A stretch of DNA of 64,000 nucleotides. Source: Candidatus Protochlamydia amoebophila UWE25 (GTDB lineage Bacteria; Chlamydiota; Chlamydiia; Chlamydiales; Parachlamydiaceae). The position numbers and the translations under genes are program-made. A model generated the notes under the pieces. That model was not told the DNA's origin. It saw nothing but the letters and a program-made list of their open reading frames with translations, and did no database searches. This document shows, piece after piece, positions 19,519-29,660 of this stretch. The stretch is from contig NC_005861.2 of NCBI RefSeq assembly GCF_000011565.2, forward strand, positions 2,374,913 to 2,438,912. The letters run 5' to 3'. Each line of letters starts with the position of its first letter. Position 1 is the first letter of the stretch.

Positions 19519-19793
19519 TAACGCATAAAACCAAGTAAAAAGTTAACTAGCAAATTTTGTATAAAACTCAAACAAATAAAAGCCACAATAGGACTAAAAT
19601 CCATCATTCCGAAAGGAGGAATAAATTTTCGGAAAAAATTTAAATATGGCTCTGTATAGTAAGTAATAAATTGCATAGCTCGGTATTCATATAGTTGAGG
19701 AAACCATGAGGCAATAATGCGAGCAAATAGCATAAGAGTATAAATTTGAAAAAAACCGTGAATACATTGAATCAAAATAAACATAACTATCAT
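19518..19793 (-). CDS. yggT: YggT-family membrane protein
   Basis: The 91-residue protein has two hydrophobic segments (about 5-25 and 65-88). The YggT signature between them is ARIIASWFPQLYEYRAMQF followed by TEPYLNFFRKFIPPFGMMDFSPIVA. YggT proteins are inner-membrane proteins linked to osmotic tolerance and, in some bacteria, division; the biochemical role is unsettled. It is directly upstream of and coupled to dusB. Confidence 0.9.
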   Translation of the reverse strand: MIVMFILIQCIHGFFQIYTLMLFARIIASWFPQLYEYRAMQFITYYTEPYLNFFRKFIPPFGMMDFSPIVAFICLSFIQNLLVNFLLGFMR

Positions 19794-20003
19794 TAATTTT
19801 AGATTAAGATATATAAGTAACTATAAATAAAATACTTGCTTGAAATAATACAAAATTTATATTACGATTTGCAATTAAATTTATGAATTTCCAAATAAGC
19901 TTATACCAGAAAAACAATTCAAGAAAGACCGAAATTTTACAAATATTCAAAGAAATATCTTAATGAATACACTTAGTGTTAAAAAGCATTAAAAATAGGC
20001 GAC

Positions 20004-21581
20004 ATGTTAAAGCTTCTTTCCTCTTTAAAATCTATTGGACTTGAACTAAATTCTAATTCTATCAAAGGTGCAGAAGTTATAGAAAGGTTTGGCCGCCCAA
20101 TTTTAAAAGAACTTTTTACAACTCCTTTGAATTCTTTAAGCAATGTAAAACAGCTTTACATACAACATCCTATTCTAACGACAGGATTAGATGGGATGCA
20201 AGTTCTTTTACGTTCTTTAACAATTCCGTTAACGAAAACAAAAGATATTGAAGCAACGCTTCATTTTCAAGCAGAACCTCTACTTCCTTATCCTATTGAT
20301 CAATCCTTACTTTCAAGCCAGGTTATCAAACAAGAAAACGATGAAACCAAATTGCTTTTGTTTGCAACCAAAAAAGATCTTTTACAAACGCATTTAGAAC
20401 AATGGCTATCATTTGGCATTGAATCTGAAAAAGTAAGTTGTACTCAAGCTGCGCTTGGGCAATTTAGTAAACAATACTTACCACACGATCAAACATTTTT
20501 GATCATTCATTTTGAAGAAAAAATTGTTACCGCTGTTTTAATCAGCGAAAGTTTGATACTTTCTTCGTTTACCCAAAAGGAAGAATTAAAAATTTTACAG
20601 AATGAAGATGATTTAGATCAATTTTTTGGACAATTAAAAAAACTTGTCACTAAAATCACTCTTTCTTTTGCAAAAGAGAATCAAAAAATTATTTCAGGAG
20701 TTATTTTTACGGGTGAAATTGCAAAATGGCCTTCTATTTATGAACAACTCTCTCAATCTATTCAGCTTCCCCTTTTACCACTTGTTTCGACAGAAGATTC
20801 TTTTTCAACTCAAGAAAAATTATGTTATGCGGTTCCCATTGGCTTAGCGTTCGGAAGTCTTCCAAAAGCCACTCCTTCAATTGACTTTCGACAAGGAAAA
20901 ATGTCTTATCCTCATCCCTGGAGAAGACTTAAACTTCCTATCGCGCTTTACTTTGGCTTAATGTTTTGCCTAAGCTTCCTTTTTTATTTTTTTGGCCAAT
21001 CCTATTTAAGCCATCAAGAAAGCCTTCTTAAACAAGAATATGTAAATACACTAGCTGGGATGAATAAATCTTACGAACAATTCGAAAATTCTTATTTAAC
21101 AAAAAATCTATCGGCTCGGGAAAAATCCCAGGGAGAAGTTGTCGAAATTACGCAGTTAAATCGACAAGATCTTTTAGATCGCTTGACTTTTTTACAAAAA
21201 GATTTACAAGCAACACCAGACTCATTTCCTTTATTTGCTAATATACCCAAAGTCAGCGATGTTTTAGCGTGGCTAAGCCTTCATCCAGCTGTCTCTTTCC
21301 TTACGCAAGAGGGAAAACGAGAGCACCACTTGCAAATTGAAAGTTTTAACTACACCTTAATTAAACGACCGATGCAAGGAAAAAAACAAGATAAATATCA
21401 AGTGAAAATAGAATTAGAGTTTAGTAGTGGAACTCCCAAGTGGGCTCGCGAGTTTCATGACGCATTAATAGCTTCAAACGATTGGGTAGATCCAAAAGGA
21501 GAAGTAAAATGGAGTTCAAATCGTGGTCGTTATAAAACCTCATTTTTTTTAAAAGATAAAACCATTTATCCTAGTCAATAA
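20004..21581 (+). CDS. GspL/PilM-like secretion platform protein
   Basis: The 525-residue protein begins with an actin-like (ASKHA) region: GLELNSNSIKGAEVIERFGRP, and a later IISGVIFTGEIAKWPSI segment typical of PilM/GspL. A single membrane helix at about 310-332 (LKLPIALYFGLMFCLSFLFYF) is followed by a periplasmic part of about 190 residues with a coiled stretch. This layout (cytoplasmic ASKHA, one helix, periplasmic domain) is that of GspL in type II secretion or of fused PilM-PilN in type IV pili. It starts a three-gene operon with the GspM-like and MORN genes (2-bp gap, then overlap). Family-level identity is by architecture, not by strong motifs. Confidence 0.6.
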   Translation: MLKLLSSLKSIGLELNSNSIKGAEVIERFGRPILKELFTTPLNSLSNVKQLYIQHPILTTGLDGMQVLLRSLTIPLTKTKDIEATLHFQAEPLLPYPIDQSLLSSQVIKQENDETKLLLFATKKDLLQTHLEQWLSFGIESEKVSCTQAALGQFSKQYLPHDQTFLIIHFEEKIVTAVLISESLILSSFTQKEELKILQNEDDLDQFFGQLKKLVTKITLSFAKENQKIISGVIFTGEIAKWPSIYEQLSQSIQLPLLPLVSTEDSFSTQEKLCYAVPIGLAFGSLPKATPSIDFRQGKMSYPHPWRRLKLPIALYFGLMFCLSFLFYFFGQSYLSHQESLLKQEYVNTLAGMNKSYEQFENSYLTKNLSAREKSQGEVVEITQLNRQDLLDRLTFLQKDLQATPDSFPLFANIPKVSDVLAWLSLHPAVSFLTQEGKREHHLQIESFNYTLIKRPMQGKKQDKYQVKIELEFSSGTPKWAREFHDALIASNDWVDPKGEVKWSSNRGRYKTSFFLKDKTIYPSQ

Positions 21582-21583
21582 TT

Positions 21584-22207
21584 ATGCTTAATATCATCCC
21601 TCTCAATCGTGCGATAAGTTATCTCCTTGTCATCGGTGTTCTTCCTTTTTTATTTGTTATTTTCACTTTTTTTTCTCAAAAATCAGATTTGGAAGAATTA
21701 CGAAATGTATTAGAAACTTTACAATGTCAAGCTTTTGTCAAAGAAAAGAAACAAGCCTTAAATCTTGCTGTAAGACAACATTTTCGTGATGCTGATCATT
21801 TTTATATTGATAAACACTTAGAAAGTTTAGTGTTTTTAGAACCAGAAATCGAATCCTTACAAAGAATTGTTGCCGATAAAAATTTTTCAGGTGATGAAAG
21901 AATAAAAAAAAGATTGGAATTATTAACTAGCTCCTCAAATAGTTTCATTTTTTCTGAAGGTATTGTTCAAACATTTCCTCTCTTTCAAGAAACGATTGAA
22001 ACACTTGTTCACCCCGTTGAAGTCAATACGCATGATTTGCAAAAAATCTTAGCTCTCATTGAAGGAATCCAAGTGGGACCTTATTTACCAGGGCCTAATC
22101 GCCCTCAATTACTTATTACTGAGTTTAAGTTAGATAAAAAGAAAGTTTATGAAAAAAATGAAGTTTTTGTTCTTAATCTTAAACTTCTGAAAAGAGAATT
22201 TTTATGA
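21584..22207 (+). CDS. GspM/PilO-like bitopic protein
   Basis: The 207-residue product has one N-terminal membrane helix (about residues 10-28) and a periplasmic part predicted helical then beta. Small proteins with this topology directly after a GspL/PilM-like gene are usually GspM or PilO, which pair with GspL to form the inner-membrane platform. There is no motif strong enough to prove it. The gene begins 2 bp after the preceding stop and its own stop overlaps the next start (ATGA), so the three genes are one transcriptional unit. Confidence 0.5.
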   Translation: MLNIIPLNRAISYLLVIGVLPFLFVIFTFFSQKSDLEELRNVLETLQCQAFVKEKKQALNLAVRQHFRDADHFYIDKHLESLVFLEPEIESLQRIVADKNFSGDERIKKRLELLTSSSNSFIFSEGIVQTFPLFQETIETLVHPVEVNTHDLQKILALIEGIQVGPYLPGPNRPQLLITEFKLDKKKVYEKNEVFVLNLKLLKREFL

Positions 22208-23505
22208 TCAAAACGAAAGCATTTAAACAAATGACCCTATGGGTTTTTCTAGCATTTTTAGCCTTAACTTTTTCTAGTGCTAAGCGAAACACCTATCGCA
22301 AACGCCCTCTACCTTTAACTAGCATTCATATCATTGATAGAAATGGATTTGCGGAAACAATTAGCAATAAAGATCGGCTGAATCAATATCAACAAACAGA
22401 TTTTTTATCCTCTCAACCTTATCAAAAAGTGCTTCGAATTTATGCAAGAGATTCAAAAGGAAATGTACGATCTGTTGTTACGACCTATCACGCTAATGGA
22501 AACCCCAAGCAATTTTTACAAATTTTAAATGGAAGAGCTAATGGGTGTTACTATGAATGGCACGAAAACGGATCTATAAGTCTTTCCACAAAAGTCATCG
22601 GAGGAGTTGCAGATGTCACACCTTCAGCAGAAAGATCATGGATTTTTGATGGTTCAAGCTATGCATGGGATGAAGATGAAAACCTTATAGGTGAGATTTT
22701 TTACAATCAAGGGTCTTTAGAAGGAATTTCAACTCATTACCATAGTTGTGGGCAAGTATGGAAGCAAATACCTTATAAAAAAAATCAAATTGAAGGTGTT
22801 TGTGAAATTTATAAAACAAATGGCGAAATCCTCCAACAAATCAATTACGTTCAAGGACAAAAACATGGACCATCGTTTCGCTACTGGGACAACAAAAATT
22901 TAGCCAGCCAAGAAGAATATTGCAAAGGTAAGCTAGAAAATGGTCAATATTTTGATCAGCAAGGAAATTCTGTAGCAGAAGTCAAGCAAGGAACAGGTTT
23001 TAGAGCTGTATTTGGGAAAGATTATATTAAAGAAATTCAAGAATATCGAGAGGGAATTCTTGAAGGAGAGGTAAAAGTTTTTACGGCTTGTGGTAACCTT
23101 AAGCGTGTTTATCACGTTAAAAATCAAATTAAACATGGAGAAGAAGTGGATTATTATGACAGTATCAACCCACAAACAATCCAACCCAAACTAGCGTTTT
23201 ATTGGTATGAAGGAAAAATTCAAGGACATGTGAGAACTTGGTATTCAAATGGCGTCCAAGAAAGTCAAAAAGAAATGGCTAACAATGCTAAACATGGGGT
23301 TTCTACAGCTTGGTATCAAGACGGCAATTTAATGATGATTGAAGAGTATGATAACGATAAATTAATCAAAGGGGATTACTTTAGAAAAGGAGAAAGGGCA
23401 CCAGCTAGCCAAGTTATTACAGGTAAGGGAACTGCTACAATCTTTGATGCAGAGGGTCACTTTGTTCAAAAAATTAATTATGTGAATGGAAAACCCGATT
23501 TTTAA
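22204..23505 (+). CDS. MORN-variant repeat protein (YwqK-like)
   Basis: The 433-residue protein has an N-terminal hydrophobic segment (LWVFLAFLALTFSSA, likely signal peptide or anchor) and then about 10 repeats of the type GxxxGxxxxYYxNGxLxxxxxYxxG, for example YHANGNPKQFLQI, WHENGSISLS, WYSNGVQESQ and WYQDGNLMMIEEYDND. These are MORN-variant (MORN_2, YwqK) repeats, beta-hairpins that form an elongated sheet. Role: likely an envelope or periplasmic scaffold working with the secretion-like pair upstream, by operon context. Its stop lies inside the beginning of the BTB-LRR frame that follows. Confidence 0.7.
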   Translation: MIKTKAFKQMTLWVFLAFLALTFSSAKRNTYRKRPLPLTSIHIIDRNGFAETISNKDRLNQYQQTDFLSSQPYQKVLRIYARDSKGNVRSVVTTYHANGNPKQFLQILNGRANGCYYEWHENGSISLSTKVIGGVADVTPSAERSWIFDGSSYAWDEDENLIGEIFYNQGSLEGISTHYHSCGQVWKQIPYKKNQIEGVCEIYKTNGEILQQINYVQGQKHGPSFRYWDNKNLASQEEYCKGKLENGQYFDQQGNSVAEVKQGTGFRAVFGKDYIKEIQEYREGILEGEVKVFTACGNLKRVYHVKNQIKHGEEVDYYDSINPQTIQPKLAFYWYEGKIQGHVRTWYSNGVQESQKEMANNAKHGVSTAWYQDGNLMMIEEYDNDKLIKGDYFRKGERAPASQVITGKGTATIFDAEGHFVQKINYVNGKPDF

Positions 23506-25099
23506 ACTTGATTTAACTTATTTGGATGGTCATTTGAATATTCCTACTTTAAATTATAGTTATCTTGTCAATACAACGCCCCCTTCTGACTATCAATCTC
23601 AAGAAATTAGCGATTCTCCTAGAGATGGAGATAACTCCTTAGTCAATCCTTTGGCTAATCTAGAAGAAACTGGTGCATTAATAATTCAAGCTCCTGATCT
23701 TTCATCTTTATCTGAAGAACTTCAACTAAGTTTTCAAGATGGAACTTCTCTAACTATTTCTCATTTTCAACTAGATTTGCTAAGGAAAAAATCGCCCTAT
23801 TTTAAGAGTTTTTGGTCAGGAAATTTTCAAGAAACCCTTCAACATCCTCTCGCTTTGACACAAAAGGAGTTTACGTCTCTGCTTAATTGTGTCATGGATG
23901 CTAACTTTAAAGTTCCCTTGGAAGAAATCACTTCTTCTATTCAATTAGCTGATTATTATGAGCTAACAGAAGTGGTAAAAAGCTTAGAAGAGCAGCTAAT
24001 TGATGGATACAAATCACATAGATTTGAACTCTTTAGTTCCACTAAAGAGAGTTTAGTCGGATTAAAAGAGCTTTTAAATTTTGCGCGTCAATGTCAATTA
24101 AACAATTTGAAAAACTATTTAGAATTTACCATTGTGAGCGCCTTATTAAACCAGACTTCTCAGTTAGCGGAGTTTGAAAAAATTTTAAAGCATTTCTCAA
24201 ATGAGATAGAAGAACTCAATTTTTCAGACAATGTTTATTTGACTGATGCCTATCTTTTAGCGTTAAAAGATTGTAAAAATTTAAAAATGCTCAATCTCAA
24301 ATCTTGCAAAAATCTTACTGATGCTGGGTTAGCGCACTTGACACCCCTAACAGCCCTGCGACGTTTGGATCTGAGTTTTTGCAGGAATCTTACCGATGCC
24401 GGATTAGCGAATTTGACACCCTTAATTGCTTTGCAACATTTAGACCTAAGTTGGTGTAAAAATCTTACTGATGCAGGATTAGCCCATTTGACACCCTTAG
24501 GGGCTTTACACTATCTCGATCTAAGCATTTGCGGTAAACTCACGGATGCAGGATTAGCGCATTTAACACCCTTAGTCGATTTACAGCATTTGAATTTGCG
24601 CTATTGTCAAAAGCTCTCGGATGCTGGATTAGCGCATTTAAGATCCTTAGTGACTTTACAACATCTTGATCTAAGCTATTGCCAAAACCTTACTGATGCT
24701 GGATTGGCGCATTTGGCCCGCTTAACCGCTTTACAGCATCTCAGTCTGAATCGTTGTAAAAATCTCACAGAAGCAGGATTAGTGCATTTGAGGCCTTTAG
24801 TGACTTTACAACATCTCGATCTAAGCTATTGTCAAAAACTCACTAACGATGGATTAGGGCTTTTTAAATCCTTAACCGCTTTACAGTATCTCAATCTGAA
24901 TCATTGTCAAAAGCTCACAGATGCAGGATTAGCGCATTTGTCCCCCTTAGGGGCTTTGCAGCATTTAGATCTGTGGTGTACTAATATCACGGATGCTGGA
25001 TTAGCCCATTTGAAACCCTTAGGGGCTTTACAATATTTAGGTCTAAGTAGATGCACTAATCTCACAGATGCAGGATTAGCGCATTTGTCCCCCTTATAG
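23486..25099 (+). CDS. BTB/POZ-domain LRR protein, truncated by frameshift
   Basis: The 537-residue product has a BTB domain at about 78-172 (LSFQDGTSLTISHFQLDLL, then KKSPYFKSFWSGNF), a BACK-like helical linker, and 11 Cys-type LRRs of 24-25 residues with consensus CxxLTDAGLAHLxPLxxLxxLdLS. BTB proteins bind Cullin-3 and BTB-LRR could present a substrate, so a ubiquitin-ligase-hijacking effector is inferred. It overlaps the MORN gene by 20 bp. Its upstream bases resemble those before the paralogue at 48390, but that paralogue's start does not exist in frame here, so the true start is uncertain. A TA insertion near 25096 creates the stop. Confidence 0.8.
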   Translation: MENPIFKLDLTYLDGHLNIPTLNYSYLVNTTPPSDYQSQEISDSPRDGDNSLVNPLANLEETGALIIQAPDLSSLSEELQLSFQDGTSLTISHFQLDLLRKKSPYFKSFWSGNFQETLQHPLALTQKEFTSLLNCVMDANFKVPLEEITSSIQLADYYELTEVVKSLEEQLIDGYKSHRFELFSSTKESLVGLKELLNFARQCQLNNLKNYLEFTIVSALLNQTSQLAEFEKILKHFSNEIEELNFSDNVYLTDAYLLALKDCKNLKMLNLKSCKNLTDAGLAHLTPLTALRRLDLSFCRNLTDAGLANLTPLIALQHLDLSWCKNLTDAGLAHLTPLGALHYLDLSICGKLTDAGLAHLTPLVDLQHLNLRYCQKLSDAGLAHLRSLVTLQHLDLSYCQNLTDAGLAHLARLTALQHLSLNRCKNLTEAGLVHLRPLVTLQHLDLSYCQKLTNDGLGLFKSLTALQYLNLNHCQKLTDAGLAHLSPLGALQHLDLWCTNITDAGLAHLKPLGALQYLGLSRCTNLTDAGLAHLSPL

Positions 25100-25185
25100 G
25101 GGCTTTGCAGCATTTAGATCTGTGGTGTACTAATATCACGGATGCTGGATTAGCCCATTTGAAACCCTTAGTCACTTTAACGCAT
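24934..25185 (+). repeat. Recent in-frame 147-bp duplication inside the LRR array
   Basis: The stretch starting GCGCATTTGTCCCCCTTA at 24932 recurs 147 bp later, near-identical for about 100 bp, except for two extra bases (TTAGGGG becomes TTATAGGGG). 147 bp is two LRR units (25 + 24 codons), so the duplication itself kept the frame; the 2-bp change broke it. Confidence 0.85.
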
Positions 25186-25494
25186 TTGAGACTAAGTGAG
25201 TGTGATAATCTCACGGATGCTGGATTAGCCCATTTGACACCCTTAGTCGCTTTGCAACAATTAAATCTGAGCGGTTGTAAAAAGCTCACGGATGCTGGAT
25301 TGGCCCATTTGACATCCTTAGTCGCTTTGCAACAATTAAATCTGAGCGGTTGTAAAAAGCTAACGGATGCTGGATTAGCCCATTTGACACCTTTAGTGGC
25401 TTTGCAGCATCTAGAGCTGACTGGGTGCTATAATTTCACTGATGCTGGGTTAGAACGTTTTAAAACTTTAGCAACTTCACCCAATTTAATTTAA
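25100..25494 (+). pseudogene. Out-of-frame 3' part of the BTB-LRR gene
   Basis: In the frame shifted by two bases, five more LRRs continue (TNITDAGLAHLKPL, then repeats with NLSGCKKLTDAGLAHLT) and end with ERFKTLATSPNLI. There is no start codon with a ribosome site. It is the former C-terminal end of the gene at 23486. Confidence 0.85.
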
Positions 25495-26266
25495 ATATTG
25501 CGTGAGGTATGGTAATAAAGATTATAAATACCGAAGGCTATAGTAAAAAAGGCACACTTTAGTGCAAACTCCTTCTCTATAACTATATTAAAAAGCTAAA
25601 TCTCGTTTCAATTTTTTTTGAAGCTGTAATAATCTATTCCATCCAGCCTTTTTGAATTCAGCCTCTTAAGTCATGTGGGTAAGCCATAAAAATATTTACA
25701 AAAAGCGCCATGTAAATTTCAATTTAAAATACTATAAAACAAATTTTCAGTTAAAAGAAGGCCCAAAGTATCTACTCTAATAGCGCGCTGTTTTTGCTCA
25801 CACATAGAATTCATAACAGGTGAATTAAATTGTTCGCCTTTTTCACAGCCGATCTCTTTTTTGGATCAATAGGTGTTTGCATTTTGGTTCATTCATTTGT
25901 GAAAGAAAAGAAATTTAATCAAAAAATCATTTCAAAAAAAGCTCTTCTTCTCTGGTGTCTTAATTGTAAATTAGATATAATAAGGATCTTTTTAACAGCT
26001 AATTTGCCTTCTGGTATTAACTCAAACCTACATGCTATCGAATCTCAATTTTTTAATATTTTGCCGAGGTTACGATTTTGTTACATCACTTGTGAAAAAT
26101 TAATAAATTATCAAACTATGCTTTTAAGCTAGCCTTCACAGGTAATTTTTTAAATACTAAAACCTGTTTTGATGTGTCATATAATGAAGTTACTTTTACA
26201 AAAGATGTTAGTAATCTCAACTTTCGTTAATAGTTAACTCAAAAAAGTTTATTCAAAGGAGTCTTT
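25495..26266. other. 772-bp spacer before recA
   Basis: A 100-codon frame at 25830-26132 lacks a ribosome site and homology I can recognise, and is left out. The last 150 bp must carry the recA promoter; a TATAAT occurs near 26173 but without a convincing -35 element. No LexA-type box was recognised. Confidence 0.45.
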
Positions 26267-27352
26267 ATGTCTCAATCAGCCCCTCCAGATTCTGAACGTA
26301 AAAAAGCACTTGGCCTGGCCGTTTCTCAAATTAAAAAACAATTTGGTGAAGGTGCTATTATGTCTTTTGGCAAGCACTCTTCTGAAAAAGAAATGAGTGT
26401 GATTAAAACAGGTGCTCTTGCTCTGGATATCGCCTTAGGAATTGGCGGTGTTCCACGTGGACGCGTTGTAGAAATTTATGGACCTGAATCATCTGGTAAG
26501 TCAACTTTAGCTCTTCATATCGTAGCTAATGCTCAAAAAAATGGGGGGTTAGCTGCTTATATTGATGCGGAACATGCCCTTGACCCTAGTTATGCTGGTA
26601 AAATTGGTATTAATATAGATGATTTGATGATTTCACAACCTGATAGTGGGGAAGAAGCTTTAAACATTGCAGAGATGCTTGCACGTTCTAACGCTGTAGA
26701 CGTGATTGTCATTGACTCTGTTGCCGCTCTCGTTCCTAAATCTGAACTTGAGGGAGAAATTGGAGATCAATTCATGGGTCTTCAAGCTCGCATGATGTCA
26801 CAAGCATTAAGAAAATTAACGGCCTCTCTCTCAAAAAGCAATACATGTGCTATTTTTATTAACCAAATTCGAGATAAAATAGGGATCGTTTATGGAAATC
26901 CAGAAACGACAACAGGGGGACGTGCCTTAAAATTTTACTCTTCGGTACGATTAGATATTCGTCGTACAGGAGGAATTAAAGGACCGGACAATACTGAAAT
27001 TGGTAATCGGGTAAAAGTAAAAGTTAGTAAAAATAAAATGGCTCCTCCTTTTCAAATTGCTGAATTTGATATCTTATTTAATGAAGGTATTTCTCGTACA
27101 GGTTCTGCGATTGATATGGCAACAGAGTATAATATTGTTGATAAAAAAGGGGCCTGGTTTAGCTACAAAGGGCAACGCTTAGGTCAAGGAAGAGAAGCGG
27201 TCAGAGAAGAGTTTAAAAATAATCCAACGCTTTTAGAAGAAATAGAAGCGCTAATTTTACAACAGTATAAAGAAAATCGTTCCAAGCCCGCATCCAAAAA
27301 AACTTCTATCGGTGCTGCAATAGAAGAAATTGAAGGGGCATTGAACGAATAA
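26267..27352 (+). CDS. recA: Recombinase A
   Basis: RecA coats single-stranded DNA and drives homologous strand exchange. The 361-residue protein has the Walker [10 protein letters not shown] at 72-80, the Walker [15 protein letters not shown], the loop L1/L2 regions [23 protein letters not shown] and [17 protein letters not shown], and a normal length. AAAGGAG lies 7 bp before the ATG. It is monocistronic and ends at a large hairpin (27361-27400). Confidence 0.98.
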   Translation: MSQSAPPDSERKKALGLAVSQIKKQFGEGAIMSFGKHSSEKEMSVIKTGALALDIALGIGGVPRGRVVEIYGPESSGKSTLALHIVANAQKNGGLAAYIDAEHALDPSYAGKIGINIDDLMISQPDSGEEALNIAEMLARSNAVDVIVIDSVAALVPKSELEGEIGDQFMGLQARMMSQALRKLTASLSKSNTCAIFINQIRDKIGIVYGNPETTTGGRALKFYSSVRLDIRRTGGIKGPDNTEIGNRVKVKVSKNKMAPPFQIAEFDILFNEGISRTGSAIDMATEYNIVDKKGAWFSYKGQRLGQGREAVREEFKNNPTLLEEIEALILQQYKENRSKPASKKTSIGAAIEEIEGALNE

Positions 27353-27360
27353 TTCGTTCT

Positions 27361-27400
27361 ATCGATGTTGGATAAAGCTAATTCTTTATTCAGCATCGAT
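27361..27400 (+). terminator. Hairpin terminator between recA and ispA
   Basis: ATCGATGTTGGATAAAG pairs with CTTTATTCAGCATCGAT (a few mismatches) across a 6-nt loop, 8 bp after the recA stop. It lies between convergent genes. Confidence 0.7.
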
Positions 27401-27505
27401 TTAAAGGCTATACTTTGCGTACCTCATGTATACACAGCCTTTTCTATCATTTATAGCTAGAGTCATCTTGCGAATCAGGTTATAATTCTCCCAATCTCAC
27501 AAAGC

Positions 27506-28402
27506 TCAAGAAAGAAGTTGTACTTGCTCAATAAGAAGGCAAGTTAAAGCTTGAAGATCTTCTGATTGAAAATCAAGCGCAGTTAGTGTTTGATTAAATT
27601 GATGAATTTCGTCATGAAATAATTGAGTCGCAGCTGGTTTACCATAAACATTTGCAAAATTCATTGTGTGATCATGAAAGGAGTCTTGCTTCATGTCTCC
27701 CAAGTCATCGGCAATTTGGAAAGCCATTCCAAAGTGTCCTGCACATTTTTTCACGAGGGACAACTTTTCCAAAACCCCTCCTCCAAAAATCCACCCTAAG
27801 ACAAAAGAAATTTCAAATAACGTAACCGTTTTCTTTTCAATCACTTCTTTTAAAGTCTTTAAAGAAAGATTAGGAGGATTTAAATCTAAATATTGTCCCC
27901 CCGTTGCCCCTAAAATTCCCGTATTTTGCGTTGCATTTTCTAAAGCCAATACACATAAACGCTCTTTTTGATTAACGTAGGGGTGTGCACTATCTTTCAA
28001 AATCGCGGTATTCCGAGCTAAGCAAGCGTAGCCAGCGGCAATCAAAGTATAGGTCGCCAAAAGAGAAGTCGATTCCCCAAAAATTTTATGTAAGGTAGGA
28101 GCATTTCGCCGTTCATCATCGTTATCCATACAAGGCAAATCATCTGCAATCAAAGACGCAGTATGAAAGTATTCTACACATAAAGCAGCCTGTGAAACAT
28201 CGACTTGAAAACCAAGGGCTTTAGCAATCATCAAAACGAGAGCAGGTCTAAATCGTTTTCCACCATTTAGTAACGCATATTCACAAGCATCTCTTAATGA
28301 TGTTTTATCACCCAAACAATCCATATTATTTTGGATAATTTGTTCAACATGAGACTTATAAGGTTCTAAAATTGAATGAAAAGACGGTTTGGTTGTTTGC
28401 AT
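27506..28402 (-). CDS. ispA: Farnesyl/geranylgeranyl diphosphate synthase
   Basis: Condenses IPP with allylic diphosphates to make polyprenyl precursors. The 298-residue protein carries the two Asp-rich Mg2+ sites, DDLPCMDNDDE (first at D87) and DDLGDMKQD, with GGKRFRP upstream and the FQIADDLGD context typical of IspA-type synthases. Length matches short-chain enzymes. It is followed on the same strand by the left-handed beta-helix gene upstream at 28576 with a 170-bp gap; ispA next to a glmU-like gene is also remembered from Chlamydia. Confidence 0.95.
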   Translation of the reverse strand: MQTTKPSFHSILEPYKSHVEQIIQNNMDCLGDKTSLRDACEYALLNGGKRFRPALVLMIAKALGFQVDVSQAALCVEYFHTASLIADDLPCMDNDDERRNAPTLHKIFGESTSLLATYTLIAAGYACLARNTAILKDSAHPYVNQKERLCVLALENATQNTGILGATGGQYLDLNPPNLSLKTLKEVIEKKTVTLFEISFVLGWIFGGGVLEKLSLVKKCAGHFGMAFQIADDLGDMKQDSFHDHTMNFANVYGKPAATQLFHDEIHQFNQTLTALDFQSEDLQALTCLLIEQVQLLS

Positions 28403-28575
28403 AAAAGCTCAAATAAAAAAAGTATTTTGAAGGAATTCTGGCCGCTATTATAAGCGATAAAGCATTAATTGAATAGCGATACATTTTCTCTACCGGTCAA
28501 GTTTTCTGAAAAAAAAAGTTGTACTGATAACGAATTTATTTCCCAAAATTCCAGGTGATTAAAACAGGTTTTAAA

Positions 28576-29256
28576 TTAATAAGAAGAAATTCGAACTTGA
28601 GAGCCAGGTTTGACGATAGAACGATGAGGAATCCAACCGCCGATATTTAAACAAGGGTAAGCTCTAACGTCCATTCCAATCAAAGAACCAGGATTTGTGA
28701 CTGTATTACAACCGATTTGACTTCTATCTCCAATAATCGCTCCAAATTTACGAAGCTGAGTATCGAAGTGCTGATGTTTATAAACAACAGAGACGGTTTG
28801 TTGATCTAATTTAAAGTTTGCACATTTCGTCCCTGCGCCTAAATTCACATCATGTCCTAAAATAGTATCTCCCACGTAAGCAAAGTGAGCTGCATGCGCA
28901 CGATTTAGAAATAAGCTATTTTTGACCTCAGTATCATGCCCTATCACGCAATAATCTCCTGTAATGACATAGCCTCTAATATAAGCGCCATGGCGAATCA
29001 CACAATGATTACCAATCCAACAAGGACCTTGAATATAGGCGCCAGGCTCCACAATTGATCCTTCTCCAATAGTAATTTCTTCTGGACGAATTAAATAGGC
29101 TTGAGGAGAAATAGAACCTAAGAGCACGCCTAATTTTAATTTCTTTAAATAAGAAGCTAATCGAGTTAAAATAATCCAAGGTGCCGGATCTTTTTCAAAA
29201 AGAGCGGTATGAGTGAAGGTAGAGAGATTGAAGAAATCAGAAGATTTAATATCCAT
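28576..29256 (-). CDS. GlmU C-terminal-like left-handed beta-helix protein
   Basis: The 226-residue protein has hexapeptide repeats (for example GEGSIVEPGAYIQGP, VIRHGAYIRGYVI, VIGHDTEVKNS, GANLGAGTKC-like runs) that form a left-handed beta-helix, and an N-terminal helical segment. It is about half the length of full GlmU and lacks the uridyltransferase N-domain, so it is a stand-alone sugar-nucleotide acyltransferase-type protein. Likely substrate: a UDP-amino sugar or similar, in envelope synthesis. The acceptor cannot be told from sequence. Confidence 0.8.
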   Translation of the reverse strand: MDIKSSDFFNLSTFTHTALFEKDPAPWIILTRLASYLKKLKLGVLLGSISPQAYLIRPEEITIGEGSIVEPGAYIQGPCWIGNHCVIRHGAYIRGYVITGDYCVIGHDTEVKNSLFLNRAHAAHFAYVGDTILGHDVNLGAGTKCANFKLDQQTVSVVYKHQHFDTQLRKFGAIIGDRSQIGCNTVTNPGSLIGMDVRAYPCLNIGGWIPHRSIVKPGSQVRISSY

Positions 29257-29660
29257 AGAGTGACGATTGTTTCCAAAGCACAGTTAATAAGATTCTAAAT
29301 CTTCTCATGAAGCAAATAAGATTTCCACAGCTTTCTCTAAAGAAGAATATATTATATATAAAGTTCTTCTTCTTCTTTAGAAGGTGTGGGAAAGTTGATA
29401 AGTAAGTGAATAATCGAGATAAATGCTCTGTTAATAATCTGTTTAAAACAAGTTGAAAAGTTAGGCTTTATTAACATAAAAAAAATCATCGACCTTTTAT
29501 CAACGATGTTGCCAACATAAAAAGCGTACTTATGAACGCATTTTATTTGTGCAAAGATGGTATTTTTTCATTCCTCCTTTCGTAGATAAGGTCGGATGAT
29601 AATGAAAGTTTTTAGTGTTTCTAATCATCAGTATAACTATTTATTTTAAAGAAAAAATTC
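29257..29660. other. Divergent promoter region, no gene
   Basis: 404 bp between divergently transcribed genes. A short imperfect hairpin (ATCATCG ... CGATGTT near 29485-29515) and several poly-T/A runs are seen, nothing else. Confidence 0.5.

Noticed and set aside
25830..26132. 100-codon frame before recA
   Set aside because: No ribosome site, atypical sequence rich in rare combinations, no motif.
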